A stretch of 64,000 bases of DNA from Clostridiales bacterium (GTDB lineage: Bacteria; Bacillota; Clostridia; Lachnospirales; Lachnospiraceae). Each line of letters begins with the position of its first letter. Position 1 is the stretch's first letter. Below are positions 26,227 to 34,912 of this stretch, in pieces. Position numbers and translations under genes: made by a program. A model generated the notes under the pieces. It was not told the DNA's origin. It searched no databases and saw nothing but the letters and a program-made list of their open reading frames with translations. The stretch is from NCBI GenBank assembly GCA_018366495.1, contig JAGZHZ010000002.1, forward strand, positions 1 through 64,000. The letters are read 5' to 3'.

Positions 26227-26565
26227 ATGAACCATTCATTTTTCGTACTCATGTTTTTTGGAACCTTTCTTTCCGCCATCTCACAGATTCTTTTAAAAAA
26301 GAGCGCTGAGCAAAAACATGAAACGTTCTTAAAAGAATATTTAAACTGGCGTGTGATTACAGCATATGGAATCTTTTTTGCGGTTCTTCTCCTGAATACA
26401 TATGCCTACACAAGAATTGATTTAAAATACGGAGCCGTCATTGATACTTTCACATACGTCTTTGTACTGCTGTTGTCCGTCCTGCTCCTGCATGAGAAAG
26501 TTTCTAAAAGACAGCTGATTGGAAATCTGTTTATTCTTGCTGGAATTTTTATCTATAATTTATAG
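26227..26565 (+). CDS. Small EamA/SMR-type membrane protein 2 (ArnE/F-like)
   Basis: This 112-residue four-helix membrane protein starts at 26227 behind a GGGGGG ribosome site. It begins FFVLMFFGTFLSAISQILLK, a typical EamA/SMR first helix with a Q-x-x-LK end. LKYGAVIDTFTYVFVLLLSV and LIGNLFILAGIFIYNL form the later helices. It differs clearly from the preceding small transporter, as expected for the two halves of a heterodimer. A strong terminator follows. Confidence 0.78.
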   Translation: MNHSFFVLMFFGTFLSAISQILLKKSAEQKHETFLKEYLNWRVITAYGIFFAVLLLNTYAYTRIDLKYGAVIDTFTYVFVLLLSVLLLHEKVSKRQLIGNLFILAGIFIYNL

Positions 26566-26601
26566 TTTTTCCTCTGTCCTGCAGAATCTGATGCGCTTAA
26601 A

Positions 26602-26658
26602 AAATAAGACCGCTGCAAATCTGATGGAATCTCCATCAGATTTTGCAGCAGTCTTATT
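26602..26658. terminator. Bidirectional terminator between convergent operons
   Basis: A long hairpin pairs AAATAAGACCGCTGCAAATC with its near complement around a short loop. Seven Ts follow on the plus strand and six on the minus strand. It ends both the plus-strand cassette and the rpoD operon. Confidence 0.92.
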
Positions 26659-26670
26659 TTTTTATTCATT

Positions 26671-27795
26671 TCAGATCAAAAAATCTTTTAATCTTTTGCT
26701 TCTCGACGGATGACGCAGCTTTCTGAGCGCTTTTGCCTCAATCTGGCGAATTCGCTCTCTTGTGACATTAAATTCTTTTCCTACTTCCTCAAGTGTTCTC
26801 GCACGTCCGTCCTCTAATCCAAAACGCAGGCGCACCACCTGTCTTTCTCTCTCTGTCAGAGACTCCAGAGCAGCTCCCAGTTCTTCCTTCAGCATTGAAA
26901 ATGCCGCAGAATCTGCCGGTGACAGTGCAGAGTCATCTTCGATAAAGTCGCCCAGATGACTGTCGTCCTCCTCACCGATCGGTGTGTCAAGAGATACGGG
27001 ATCTCTCGAAATTTTCAGAACTTCTCTGACTCTTGCGACAGGAACATTTAACCGTTCTGCCACCTCTTCCGCGGAAGGCTCTCTTCCCAGTTCCTGCAGC
27101 AATGCTCTTGTCATACGCAGTGTCTTGTTGATCGTCTCCACCATATGCACCGGCACACGGATTGTACGTCCCGTATCTGCAATACCTCTCGTGATCGCCT
27201 GACGAATCCACCATGTTGCATATGTGCTGAATTTATACCCTTTTGTATAATCAAATTTATCGACGGCTTTCATCAGCCCCATATTTCCTTCCTGAATCAG
27301 ATCCAGAAATGGCATTCCTCTTCCGACATATTTTTTTGCGATACTGACTACAAGTCTCAAATTGGCCTCAGTCAAAGCTTTCTTTGCTTCCTCATCTCCG
27401 TTTTCGACTTTCTTTGCAAGCTCTACTTCCTGTTCTGTCGTCAACAGCGGAACATTTCCGATTTCTTTCAAGTACATACGGACAGGATCTTCCGTGCTGA
27501 CACCCTCTAAAACGTCCACATCATCGATAATCTCGACTTCTTCTTCCATAAACAGATCTTCTTCATTCTCAATCAGAAGATCTTCTGTGTCATCCGTATC
27601 AGATGGAATGCCATGTAAGATATCTACATCGTGTTTTTCCAGATATTCCAATACCATGTCCATCTTCTCTTCGGAGAGATCGATTCCTCGAAATGCGTCA
27701 TTAATCTCGCTGTATTCTAATACATTTTTTTTAGTCTTCGCAAGATCCAAAAGACCATTCAATGCTTTTTTAAATTGTTCTTGTAATTCATCCAT
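26671..27795 (-). CDS. rpoD: Primary RNA polymerase sigma factor RpoD (SigA)
   Basis: This 374-residue sigma-70 factor directs RNA polymerase to housekeeping promoters. A short region 1.1 (about 1-80) is followed by an acidic linker. Region 1.2 begins DPVRMYLKEIGNVPLL. Region 2 contains FLDLIQEGNMGLMKAVDKFD and YATWWIRQAITR. Region 4 ends with LEEVGKEFNVTRERIRQIE, the -35-reading helix-turn-helix. The ribosome site AGGAG is 11 bases upstream. The gene follows clpX by 75 bp rather than dnaG, the usual Firmicute partner, so whether this is the only RpoD in the genome is open. Confidence 0.95.
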   Translation of the reverse strand: MDELQEQFKKALNGLLDLAKTKKNVLEYSEINDAFRGIDLSEEKMDMVLEYLEKHDVDILHGIPSDTDDTEDLLIENEEDLFMEEEVEIIDDVDVLEGVSTEDPVRMYLKEIGNVPLLTTEQEVELAKKVENGDEEAKKALTEANLRLVVSIAKKYVGRGMPFLDLIQEGNMGLMKAVDKFDYTKGYKFSTYATWWIRQAITRGIADTGRTIRVPVHMVETINKTLRMTRALLQELGREPSAEEVAERLNVPVARVREVLKISRDPVSLDTPIGEEDDSHLGDFIEDDSALSPADSAAFSMLKEELGAALESLTERERQVVRLRFGLEDGRARTLEEVGKEFNVTRERIRQIEAKALRKLRHPSRSKRLKDFLI

Positions 27796-27870
27796 AAACG
27801 CTCATTCTCCTAAATGGTGCTGTTTCCCCAGTTTTAATACTCCACAACCAATTTGCCGCGTCTGCAGCTG

Positions 27871-29337
27871 TCATCCCTCCAGTGCCGGCACGCCTCTCAT
27901 CGTGATCACCGGTCCCCCTGTGTGTTCGATGTAGTCTCTTGTGATTACTACTCTTCCAATGCTATCATCTTTCGGGATCTCGTACATGATATCCAGCATG
28001 AATTCTTCAATGATCGCACGCAGTGCTCTTGCACCTGTTTTTCTCTCCAGGGCCTTTTCCGCAATCGCGGCAAGTGCCTCATCGTCAAATTCTAACTTTA
28101 CTTCGTCTAACGCGAGAAGTTTTTGGTACTGTTTCAAAATTGCATTTTTCGGTTCTTTTAATATTTTTACCAGCATCTCTTTCGTTAATCCCTGTAAAGT
28201 AAATACAATCGGAAGCCTTCCGATAAACTCCGGGATCATTCCAAAGGTGCGGATATCATCTAATGTTACTTTCTCCAAAATATTTGGATCATTGTCATAT
28301 TTATCCTTTAAATCGGCGCGGAATCCGATTGCAGCCTGCTTGTTCAAGCGTTCTTTTATAATATCTTCCAGTCCTGGAAAAGCTCCTCCGCAAATAAATA
28401 AAATATTTTTTGTATTGACTGTTACCATCGGAACCATCGCATTCTTGCTGGTTGCTCCTACTGGCACTTCAATCTCGGCTCCTTCCAGCAGCTTCAGCAT
28501 TCCCTGCTGAACAGCTTCTCCGCTGACATCTCGCTGGTTCGTATTTTTCTTTTTTGCAATCTTGTCAATCTCATCAATAAAGATAATGCCGCGCTCTGCT
28601 TTTTCGACATCGTTGTCCGCAGCAGCAAGCAGTTTTGATACTACGCTTTCAATATCATCGCCGATATATCCTGCCTCTGTCAGAGAGGTCGCATCTGCGA
28701 TTGCCAGCGGCACATCCAACAGTTTTGCCAGAGTTTTTACAAGATATGTTTTTCCGCTTCCTGTCGGTCCAATCATCAGCATATTGGACTTCTCAATTTC
28801 AATCTCATCTTGTGTCCCTGTAGCGACTCTTTTATAATGATTGTATACAGCAACCGAAATCACCTTTTTGGCATGTTCCTGCCCAATCACATAATTATCT
28901 AAACTTGCCTTAATCTTATGAGGCGCCGGTATCGAATGCAGATCAAATGCCGGCTCTTTTTTCTCTTCTTCTTTCGGCTTTTTCTTTTTTACTTTCTGCC
29001 GTTTTGGAATCTGATTTGTAAGATCAGACAGATCTGATAAGTTCATCATCTGAATATTAGAAGAGTTCAAAAGATCACTGTACGGAAAACTAGCATTATT
29101 CATGGAATCAAATGCCTTCTGCATACAGTCCGAACAAATATGAATGTCATTCGGGAGGGAAATCATTTTTCCCGCTTTGCTTTCCGGTCTGCGGCACAGA
29201 AAGCAGACATTTTCATATTCGTTCTCCTCATTTTTCTGTTCTTTGTTTTCCTCATGAGTATCTTCCGATTTGTTTTCTGTTGTATCTTCGATCTCGTTTT
29301 CTTCTATTAAGTCTAAATCATCTTTTTGACGTGACAT
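27871..29337 (-). CDS. clpX: ClpX-type AAA+ unfoldase
   Basis: This 488-residue AAA+ protein unfolds substrates, normally for ClpP. An acidic N-terminal extension (about 1-42) precedes a C4 zinc-binding domain with Cys45, Cys48, Cys68 and Cys71. A lysine-rich linker (about 111-128) leads to the AAA+ core: Walker A GPTGSGKT (190-197), pore loop GYIG (223-226) in place of the usual GYVG, and Walker B IIFIDEID (251-258). An IGF tripeptide in KQAAIGFRADLK fits the ClpP-binding loop. It is longer than typical ClpX because of the extension and linker. No clpP or tig is adjacent, so it may be a second ClpX paralogue. Confidence 0.9.
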   Translation of the reverse strand: MSRQKDDLDLIEENEIEDTTENKSEDTHEENKEQKNEENEYENVCFLCRRPESKAGKMISLPNDIHICSDCMQKAFDSMNNASFPYSDLLNSSNIQMMNLSDLSDLTNQIPKRQKVKKKKPKEEEKKEPAFDLHSIPAPHKIKASLDNYVIGQEHAKKVISVAVYNHYKRVATGTQDEIEIEKSNMLMIGPTGSGKTYLVKTLAKLLDVPLAIADATSLTEAGYIGDDIESVVSKLLAAADNDVEKAERGIIFIDEIDKIAKKKNTNQRDVSGEAVQQGMLKLLEGAEIEVPVGATSKNAMVPMVTVNTKNILFICGGAFPGLEDIIKERLNKQAAIGFRADLKDKYDNDPNILEKVTLDDIRTFGMIPEFIGRLPIVFTLQGLTKEMLVKILKEPKNAILKQYQKLLALDEVKLEFDDEALAAIAEKALERKTGARALRAIIEEFMLDIMYEIPKDDSIGRVVITRDYIEHTGGPVITMRGVPALEG

Positions 29338-29376
29338 AACAATCCCTTTCTTTTTCTGTCTTAATTGCTGCCTGTT

Positions 29377-29487
29377 TTACAGCTTACAGCTTTTTTCATG
29401 AAAATTCAAGCATTCCTGAACAAATTTATATCGAAAAAAGGCGATTGTCATCTGAAATCTCATACGTCTTTGCTCCTGCAATGGCAT
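29377..29487 (-). CDS. Possible 36-residue leader ORF upstream of clpX
   Basis: An ATG at 29487 opens 36 codons (MPLQEQRRMRFQMTIAFF...) that run through the leader hairpin and its T run. The only ribosome-like sequence, AAGGAG, lies about 20 bases upstream, which is far. It could be a leader peptide governing the hairpin or a chance frame. Confidence 0.2.
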   Translation of the reverse strand: MPLQEQRRMRFQMTIAFFRYKFVQECLNFHEKSCKL

Positions 29488-29506
29488 TTTTTTCGCTACA
29501 ACCGCC
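29440..29506 (-). promoter_or_regulatory. Attenuator-like hairpin in the clpX leader
   Basis: In the roughly 200-nt minus-strand leader of clpX, GGCGGTTGT (29498-29506) pairs with ACAATCGCC (29440-29448) with one G-U pair, followed at once by six Ts (29434-29439). The intervening 49 nt can form small internal stems. Unregulated, it would give a transcript of about 100 nt and stop before clpX-rpoD. Confidence 0.6.
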
Positions 29507-29543
29507 TCTCCTTATCTCCAAAAAATCATATTTTAGTATTTTA

Positions 29544-29572
29544 TTTTACCATTTTCACAATCATTTGTCAAT
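29544..29572 (-). promoter_or_regulatory. Promoter of the clpX-rpoD operon
   Basis: TTGACA (29567-29572), a 17-bp spacer and TAAAAT (29544-29549) on the minus strand predict a start near 29537, about 200 nt before clpX. Confidence 0.82.
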
Positions 29573-29640
29573 ATCTTTTTTATTTTACTGTAAAAAGTGC
29601 TTTTCTTTCAGATCTATCGCAAAACAGCCGATTCGACACA

Positions 29641-29683
29641 ACAAAGCAGTCATCTAAAGTTATCCTTTAGCTGACTGCCTTGT
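29641..29683. terminator. Hairpin downstream of htrA
   Basis: ACAAAGCAGTCATCTAAAG pairs with CTTTAGCTGACTGCCTTGT around a 5-nt loop, 47 bases after the htrA stop. The clear T run (CTTTTTA) is on the plus strand; the minus-strand side has only broken Ts. It probably ends htrA transcripts and insulates the clpX promoter. Confidence 0.65.
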
Positions 29684-29729
29684 CTTTTTATTCTGATCTG
29701 TTTACTTTTCTATTCTGTCTGTGAAAAAA

Positions 29730-31130
29730 TTAGAATCCAAAAAATTCTCTGAAAAGATCATATCCTCCATCTCTCTCTGGATATGCTTGTGAATCCGTCT
29801 CCTGCTCCTGGCTTTTGCTCTCTTCTGTGTCTGCACTTGCTGTCTCGTCCTCCGGTCTCTCGCCCAGTGTGACAGATACGGTACGTTCTACATATTCGCT
29901 TCCCTGTGCGGACTGCAGTACAACATCAATCGTTTCTCCTGCTTTGTAATACTGCATTCTCTCAAGCAGTTCATCTTTTGATGAAATCGCCATTCCATCC
30001 ACTTTTGTAATGATGTCGCCTTTTACAATTCCGGCTTCTTCTGCTGCTGATTCTTCCATTACATCATAGACAAATGCACCGGATGGCATATTGTACAGCT
30101 GTTTTGCTTCTGCTGTTACATCAACAGGAGTCAGACCCATAAATCCTTGTTCTTCTGTTTCTACAATTGTTCTCGTTGTGCGGTTCATCAGTTCTTCAAA
30201 GATCGGTTTTGCCGTGTCAATCGGAATTGCATATCCCATTCCCTCTACACCGCTGCTCGCTGTCTTTACAGAGTTGATACCGATTACTTCACCTTTTGCA
30301 TTTACAAGTGCGCCGCCGCTGTTTCCAAAGTTGATTGCTGCATCCGTCTGAATCATATTGTTTGTGATAAAGTTATCTCCGTCCTGCACAGTCACTTCGC
30401 GATCTAAAGCGCTGATAATACCAAGTGTGACAGACTGACCATATCCAAGTGCATTTCCAACTGCAACTGCCGGTTCACCGACTGCAATATCTTCTGAGGA
30501 ACCAAGTTCTGCTATTTCAATCTGGTTCAGAACTTCCTCTGGAATATCTTCCAGATTTACTGCAATGACTGCCAGATCATGCTGAGAATCTGTTCCTTTT
30601 ACAACTGCAGATACAACAGCATCTTCCGGATCTTCTGTCTCTACGCTAAAACATACATTTAAAGTTGTGGCATTTTCCACTACATGATTGTTTGTTCCGA
30701 TCAGCAGTTCCGTCTCATTTTTGGAAATAATGATTCCAGATCCACTGCTTTCTTCTTCATATGTTCTTGTTCCATAAAAATAATCTTTTATCTCCTGTGT
30801 AGACTTATTTGTGATGGCTACCACAGAAGGCATTACCTTTTCTACCACAGCGGATACATCATTCATCTGTCCTGAAACGATCAGATCTTTATTCGCATCC
30901 GCACCTGTCTCCGTCTCAGAAGCCTGTACGGTATTTAAATCGGAATGATTTACAGATGACATCTGATAGGAAGCTCCTGCCACTGTTCCAAATAACATTG
31001 CAGATGCTGCAATAGCAGCTGTGCGTTTCCACATTCTTCCACGTTCTTTTTTTCTAAAAGATTTATTTGGTGTCATCTCCTCTTCCAGTTCATAAAATCT
31101 TTTTTCTTCATTTCTTTTATCTTTTAACAT
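29730..31130 (-). CDS. htrA: Membrane-anchored HtrA/DegP-type serine protease
   Basis: This 466-residue quality-control protease is anchored by one N-terminal helix (about 36-56) with the catalytic part outside the cell. I start it at the ATG at 31130 because GGAGG lies 8 bases upstream; the ATG two codons earlier is only 2 bases from it. The triad is His149 (TNNHVVENA), Asp185 (SQHDLAV) and Ser271 (FGNSGGAL). A single PDZ domain (about 325-425) precedes an acidic tail rich in E, S and D. It likely degrades misfolded secreted proteins under envelope stress. Confidence 0.93.
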   Translation of the reverse strand: MLKDKRNEEKRFYELEEEMTPNKSFRKKERGRMWKRTAAIAASAMLFGTVAGASYQMSSVNHSDLNTVQASETETGADANKDLIVSGQMNDVSAVVEKVMPSVVAITNKSTQEIKDYFYGTRTYEEESSGSGIIISKNETELLIGTNNHVVENATTLNVCFSVETEDPEDAVVSAVVKGTDSQHDLAVIAVNLEDIPEEVLNQIEIAELGSSEDIAVGEPAVAVGNALGYGQSVTLGIISALDREVTVQDGDNFITNNMIQTDAAINFGNSGGALVNAKGEVIGINSVKTASSGVEGMGYAIPIDTAKPIFEELMNRTTRTIVETEEQGFMGLTPVDVTAEAKQLYNMPSGAFVYDVMEESAAEEAGIVKGDIITKVDGMAISSKDELLERMQYYKAGETIDVVLQSAQGSEYVERTVSVTLGERPEDETASADTEESKSQEQETDSQAYPERDGGYDLFREFFGF

Positions 31131-31239
31131 ATCCATGACCTCCTCATTGATCTTGTCTGCTTTCTTTTTTGTTTATGCCTAAAGTCTACTTCGCATTTGT
31201 GTTCATTTTGTGACTAAAGGTTGAAAAAAATTTGAAAAG

Positions 31240-32172
31240 TCAGCATTTTTGTTTTTCCCAATAAGCAGGATTCATTGTATACTTTAAAATCTTTTTTCTT
31301 GAGAGTTTTTTATATTTTTTTCCCTTTCGATAGCCCATATATTTATATGCACTTTTTATGATTAAATCAGGAATCAGCCATGGTTTGTGCATATGACACA
31401 GATACTGTGCCGTCTGTGTTACAAGCCGCACCCCTTCGCTCTCTGATTTTATACCCTTGAAGATTTCCGGATGATCTGCCTGTGAAACTGCAAGATCAAA
31501 ATTTCTCTGAAACAGTTCACGGTTTGTATAATTGTGTGAATGAATCACTTTTGCCTCAGCCACATATGCAATCGTATATCCTGCCTGTATCAGTTTTCCT
31601 GCAAAAATCATATCTTCATTGAAAATTGTTCTGTGCTCAAATCCTCCCTGTTCATCATAGATGTCTTTTCGGTAGGCCGCACATACATTGGAACAGAAGT
31701 ATGTCTTGATTCCTAGTTTTGCAAGATCTGATTTTTTCTTTCTGCGGCTCATCGGTCCATAATTAAAAGAGCGCGTATACCGCTCAATCAGATTGCACCC
31801 TTCTGCCGGAAGCTGTCTGGCATATGCCGCTGCCACCTCCTGCCTGCGAAACGGCTTTATCAGTTCCTCGACAAGATAGATATCATTCGGCACTGCATCC
31901 TGCGTCATAAATAAAAGAATATCCCCATCACACAGACTGGCGGCTCTATCTCTAGTGCCGCCATGGTCAAAGTCTTCTTTTCGTATATGGTGAACTTCTA
32001 TGTCCTGATTTCCCTCATAGAAATAGGAAGGAAACCATTTTTTTTCCGTGTTGACAACGATAATTCTGTCAACGGGATATGACTGTCTTTTTAAGGTTTG
32101 TATCAGATTATAAAATTTTTCCCCCGGCTTATACGTCGGAATAATCACGTCAACCTTTAATTTTTCCATCAT
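31240..32172 (-). CDS. GT2 glycosyltransferase, rhamnosyltransferase-like
   Basis: This 310-residue GT-A enzyme starts VDVIIPTYKPGEKFYN and carries FDHGGTRD and FMTQDAVP, the latter in the DxD position. HGGTR is common in dTDP-rhamnose:glycan rhamnosyltransferases of O-antigen and wall-glycan loci. AGGA lies 8 bases before the first ATG. That ATG overlaps the LCP stop codon by one base (TAATG), so translation is coupled. It is the last gene of the polysaccharide operon. The sugar is inferred from family resemblance; no rhamnose-synthesis genes are in the window. Confidence 0.82.
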   Translation of the reverse strand: MMEKLKVDVIIPTYKPGEKFYNLIQTLKRQSYPVDRIIVVNTEKKWFPSYFYEGNQDIEVHHIRKEDFDHGGTRDRAASLCDGDILLFMTQDAVPNDIYLVEELIKPFRRQEVAAAYARQLPAEGCNLIERYTRSFNYGPMSRRKKKSDLAKLGIKTYFCSNVCAAYRKDIYDEQGGFEHRTIFNEDMIFAGKLIQAGYTIAYVAEAKVIHSHNYTNRELFQRNFDLAVSQADHPEIFKGIKSESEGVRLVTQTAQYLCHMHKPWLIPDLIIKSAYKYMGYRKGKKYKKLSRKKILKYTMNPAYWEKQKC

Positions 32173-33416
32173 TATTGTATTCCTGTCCTATAGATAATCT
32201 CATCACTGATTGATTCCACAGTCGGAGACGGCTCATATCCGTCTGTTCCGAACAGATAACGGTGAAGCTGAAGTACATTTTCGCTCAGCGTCTTCGGAAC
32301 GACACAGTCTCCTGCGTCCGGAAGTGTCTGTCCCTGAGAATTAAATGGGAAACCTGTTGTGTTTACGATGTTATAAGATGCAATATCTTGAATGAGAGCT
32401 AAAATCTCATTCAGCGTCATGCTTGTCACACACATATCAAGCAGTTCATCCGCCAGATTGTTTAATGTCAAAATATCCATTGTTTTTGCTTTTTCAAACA
32501 GCTGCTGCAGCACTGCCCTCTGTCTTTCCGTACGCTTAAAGTCATCTCCTGTTGTATAGCGGATGCGGCAGTATGAAAGCGCATGAAGTCCATCCAGATG
32601 CTGCATTCCTGGTCCTGAAATATTTTCATAGGAATCAATGCCCAGTACCTGGGAAGTTTCCACCAGATAATTGTTTAAGTGTTCCACTTCATCTTCCTGA
32701 ATATCAATATCAACTCCGCCCAGAGCATCGACAGTCGTTGCGATTGCATTAAAGTCTACTGTCACATAATCTTCAATATTGAGATCCAGGTTCTTATTCA
32801 GCATGTTGATTGCCCGCTCCGGACCGCCATAAAAATAGCACTCCGTCGCTTTTCGGTATTCTTCATTTGTATTGTCCAGGTACGTATCGCGGTAGACAGA
32901 TACCAGTTTCACATCTTTTGTTGCATTGTTGATGCTGGCAATCATGATCACATCGCTGTGCGCTCCTGCTTTCAGTATGCCATCTCTGGCATCCACTCCA
33001 AACAGCGCGATATTTGTGTATCCTGTCAATACTTCACTCTCCACACTTGAAATATTATTATTGATAATAATATTTCCCTCTTCAATCGGATCGCTGTTTA
33101 AACGCTGAACTTTACTCAGGACAAATAATCCGACGGCGAGAACCAGCAGTACAAGAACTTCAATTATAAAGAGAATCACTTTTCGTTTTCCTCTCTTATT
33201 CTTTTTTTGCATTTTCGGTCCACCCGGATAACCGTTGTTAAATTGATAAGAATTATAATTCTGATTTTGGTACGGTCCGTTTTGATACGGTCCATTCTGA
33301 TATGGACCGTTCTGATACGATCCATTTGAATTCATACCAGAATTTCCATTTGTCTGATACGGACCACCCATGTTTTGACCTCTGTTTCCATTTTGGTTCA
33401 TATTCCTGTTCTGCAT
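32172..33416 (-). CDS. LytR-CpsA-Psr (LCP) family glycopolymer ligase
   Basis: This 414-residue membrane protein should transfer a lipid-linked glycan to peptidoglycan. An unusual Q/N/G/P/Y-rich cytoplasmic N-terminus (about 1-68) holds three to four NGPYQ repeats. One transmembrane helix follows (about 78-100, VILFIIEVLVLLVLAVGLFV). The extracellular LCP domain includes TNIALFGVDARDG, HSDVIMIASI and VSVYRDTYLD, with Asp and Arg residues typical of the pyrophosphate-binding site, and LSYCRIRYTTGDDFKRTERQ. Its place beside the initiating transferase indicates that the unit A glycan is wall-attached. Confidence 0.9.
   Translation of the reverse strand: MQNRNMNQNGNRGQNMGGPYQTNGNSGMNSNGSYQNGPYQNGPYQNGPYQNQNYNSYQFNNGYPGGPKMQKKNKRGKRKVILFIIEVLVLLVLAVGLFVLSKVQRLNSDPIEEGNIIINNNISSVESEVLTGYTNIALFGVDARDGILKAGAHSDVIMIASINNATKDVKLVSVYRDTYLDNTNEEYRKATECYFYGGPERAINMLNKNLDLNIEDYVTVDFNAIATTVDALGGVDIDIQEDEVEHLNNYLVETSQVLGIDSYENISGPGMQHLDGLHALSYCRIRYTTGDDFKRTERQRAVLQQLFEKAKTMDILTLNNLADELLDMCVTSMTLNEILALIQDIASYNIVNTTGFPFNSQGQTLPDAGDCVVPKTLSENVLQLHRYLFGTDGYEPSPTVESISDEIIYRTGIQ
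33267..33326 (-). repeat. Four 15-bp tandem repeats inside the LCP gene
   Basis: About four degenerate 15-bp units encode the NGPYQ repeats of the N-terminal cytoplasmic tail. Each differs by one to three bases (for example TACGGTCCGTT against TATGGACCGTT). Copy number could vary by slippage. Confidence 0.7.
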
Positions 33417-33440
33417 TGTCTTCCCTTCCTTGAATTGATA

Positions 33441-34865
33441 TTAGTACGCGTTTTTGTTCACAAATCCACGAAAAATTGTCAAAATCAAAATTTTTATGTC
33501 AAGACCCATTGTCCAGTTTTCGATATAATACAGATCATATTCGATTCTCTTCCGAATTGATGTGTCTCCCCTGTATCCATTCACCTGCGCCCATCCTGTC
33601 ATTCCAGGCCGCACTTGATGTTTGATCATATAACGCGGAATCTCCTCCCTGAACTTTTCAACAAACTGAGGGCGTTCCGGTCTCGGTCCGACAAGACTCA
33701 TCTCCCCTTTCAGCACATTAAAAAGCTGAGGCAGTTCGTCTATACTTGTCTTTCGGATAAATTTTCCAATCCCTGTCACACGCGGATCATTCTTTACTGT
33801 CCATGCTTTCTGTTCATCCTGCTCTTTCTGCACTTCCATAGATCGGAACTTATACATATAGAATGTCTTATTATGTCTTCCCACTCTCTCCTGCTTAAAG
33901 ATAAGCGGTCCCGGCGATGTCAGTTTAATCAGCCCAGCTGTCACGATCATGACAGGTGAAAAAAGAATAATTGCCGCCACAGCGCCAAACAGATCCACTG
34001 TCCGTTTAATAAAATTGTTGAACGTGTTTGTCAATGGTACCTGTCGAATGTTGATCACAGGAAGTCCCAGCAAATCCTCTGTATACGGCTTTGTAGGAAT
34101 CACATTATTGTAATCAGGAATAAATTTTGTATGAACACCTGATTTCTCACACTGCGATACGACACGCTCCAGTTTATAATATTCGCTCAGCCCCAGTGTA
34201 ATTGCAATCTCATCGAGATTATTTTCTTCCAGTATCTCTGGTAATTTCTCATTTTTCCCCAGTATGGGCACGCCTTTATACGTTTTTCCGATTTCCATTG
34301 TGTCATCCAGAATTCCCTGTACCTGATATCCCCACTGAGGATTCTGTTTGATCCGGTCAATATATTCTTCCGCTGCTCTGCTGTAGCCCACTAGGATGAT
34401 ATGCTTTAAGTTCTTTCCGTTACGTCTTAAATCCATCAGGATTTTTCGGATGATGTTGCGCACCAGTGTATCCAAAACAATATTCAGACCAACGAAATTC
34501 AAGATCATCTGTCTGGAAAAGTCCATCTGTTTCACAAGGAAAGAAGCTGCCATAAACAACAGCAGACCTGTTGTGTTGGCTTTTATAATATTCGCAAGCT
34601 CTACCCTTCTGCCCTGTACTCTCTTCGGCGTGTACATCTGAAACATCCAGTAAAGAATTAAAAACCCCGGAACAATCACAAGCAAGGTTGATAAATATAC
34701 TTTATCTGAAAGCTTTCCTGTCTGATCATCCACAAAGAATGTAAATTGCAGATACCAGGCAAGCAGATAAGCTGCTACTATAACGAATCCGTCAATTACT
34801 ACATGCAGCCGATTAAAATATTTTTGATTATCTTTAATCAAATATCTCACCTCTCTGCTTTGCAT
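33441..34865 (-). CDS. Polyprenyl-phosphate sugar phosphotransferase (WbaP/CpsE type)
   Basis: This 474-residue enzyme starts glycan synthesis by moving a sugar-1-phosphate onto undecaprenyl phosphate. Four to five N-terminal membrane helices precede a CoA-binding-like domain (about 130-260). The C-terminal bacterial sugar transferase domain carries FKQERVGRHNKTFYMYKFRS, SIDELPQLFNVLKGEMSLVG followed by PRPE, and VRPGMTGWAQVNG, all catalytic-domain signatures. It lies near the end of the operon, next to the LCP ligase. Galactose or glucose phosphate is the usual substrate of such enzymes; which applies here is unknown. Confidence 0.93.
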   Translation of the reverse strand: MQSREVRYLIKDNQKYFNRLHVVIDGFVIVAAYLLAWYLQFTFFVDDQTGKLSDKVYLSTLLVIVPGFLILYWMFQMYTPKRVQGRRVELANIIKANTTGLLLFMAASFLVKQMDFSRQMILNFVGLNIVLDTLVRNIIRKILMDLRRNGKNLKHIILVGYSRAAEEYIDRIKQNPQWGYQVQGILDDTMEIGKTYKGVPILGKNEKLPEILEENNLDEIAITLGLSEYYKLERVVSQCEKSGVHTKFIPDYNNVIPTKPYTEDLLGLPVINIRQVPLTNTFNNFIKRTVDLFGAVAAIILFSPVMIVTAGLIKLTSPGPLIFKQERVGRHNKTFYMYKFRSMEVQKEQDEQKAWTVKNDPRVTGIGKFIRKTSIDELPQLFNVLKGEMSLVGPRPERPQFVEKFREEIPRYMIKHQVRPGMTGWAQVNGYRGDTSIRKRIEYDLYYIENWTMGLDIKILILTIFRGFVNKNAY

Positions 34866-34912
34866 TTATCCTTTTTATCATACATGATCCTTTTTCAAAG
34901 GGCAACTATGAT

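Noticed and set aside
33267..33326. CRISPR-like tandem repeat
   Set aside because: The units are only 15 bp, have no spacers and encode a regular peptide repeat inside the LCP gene.
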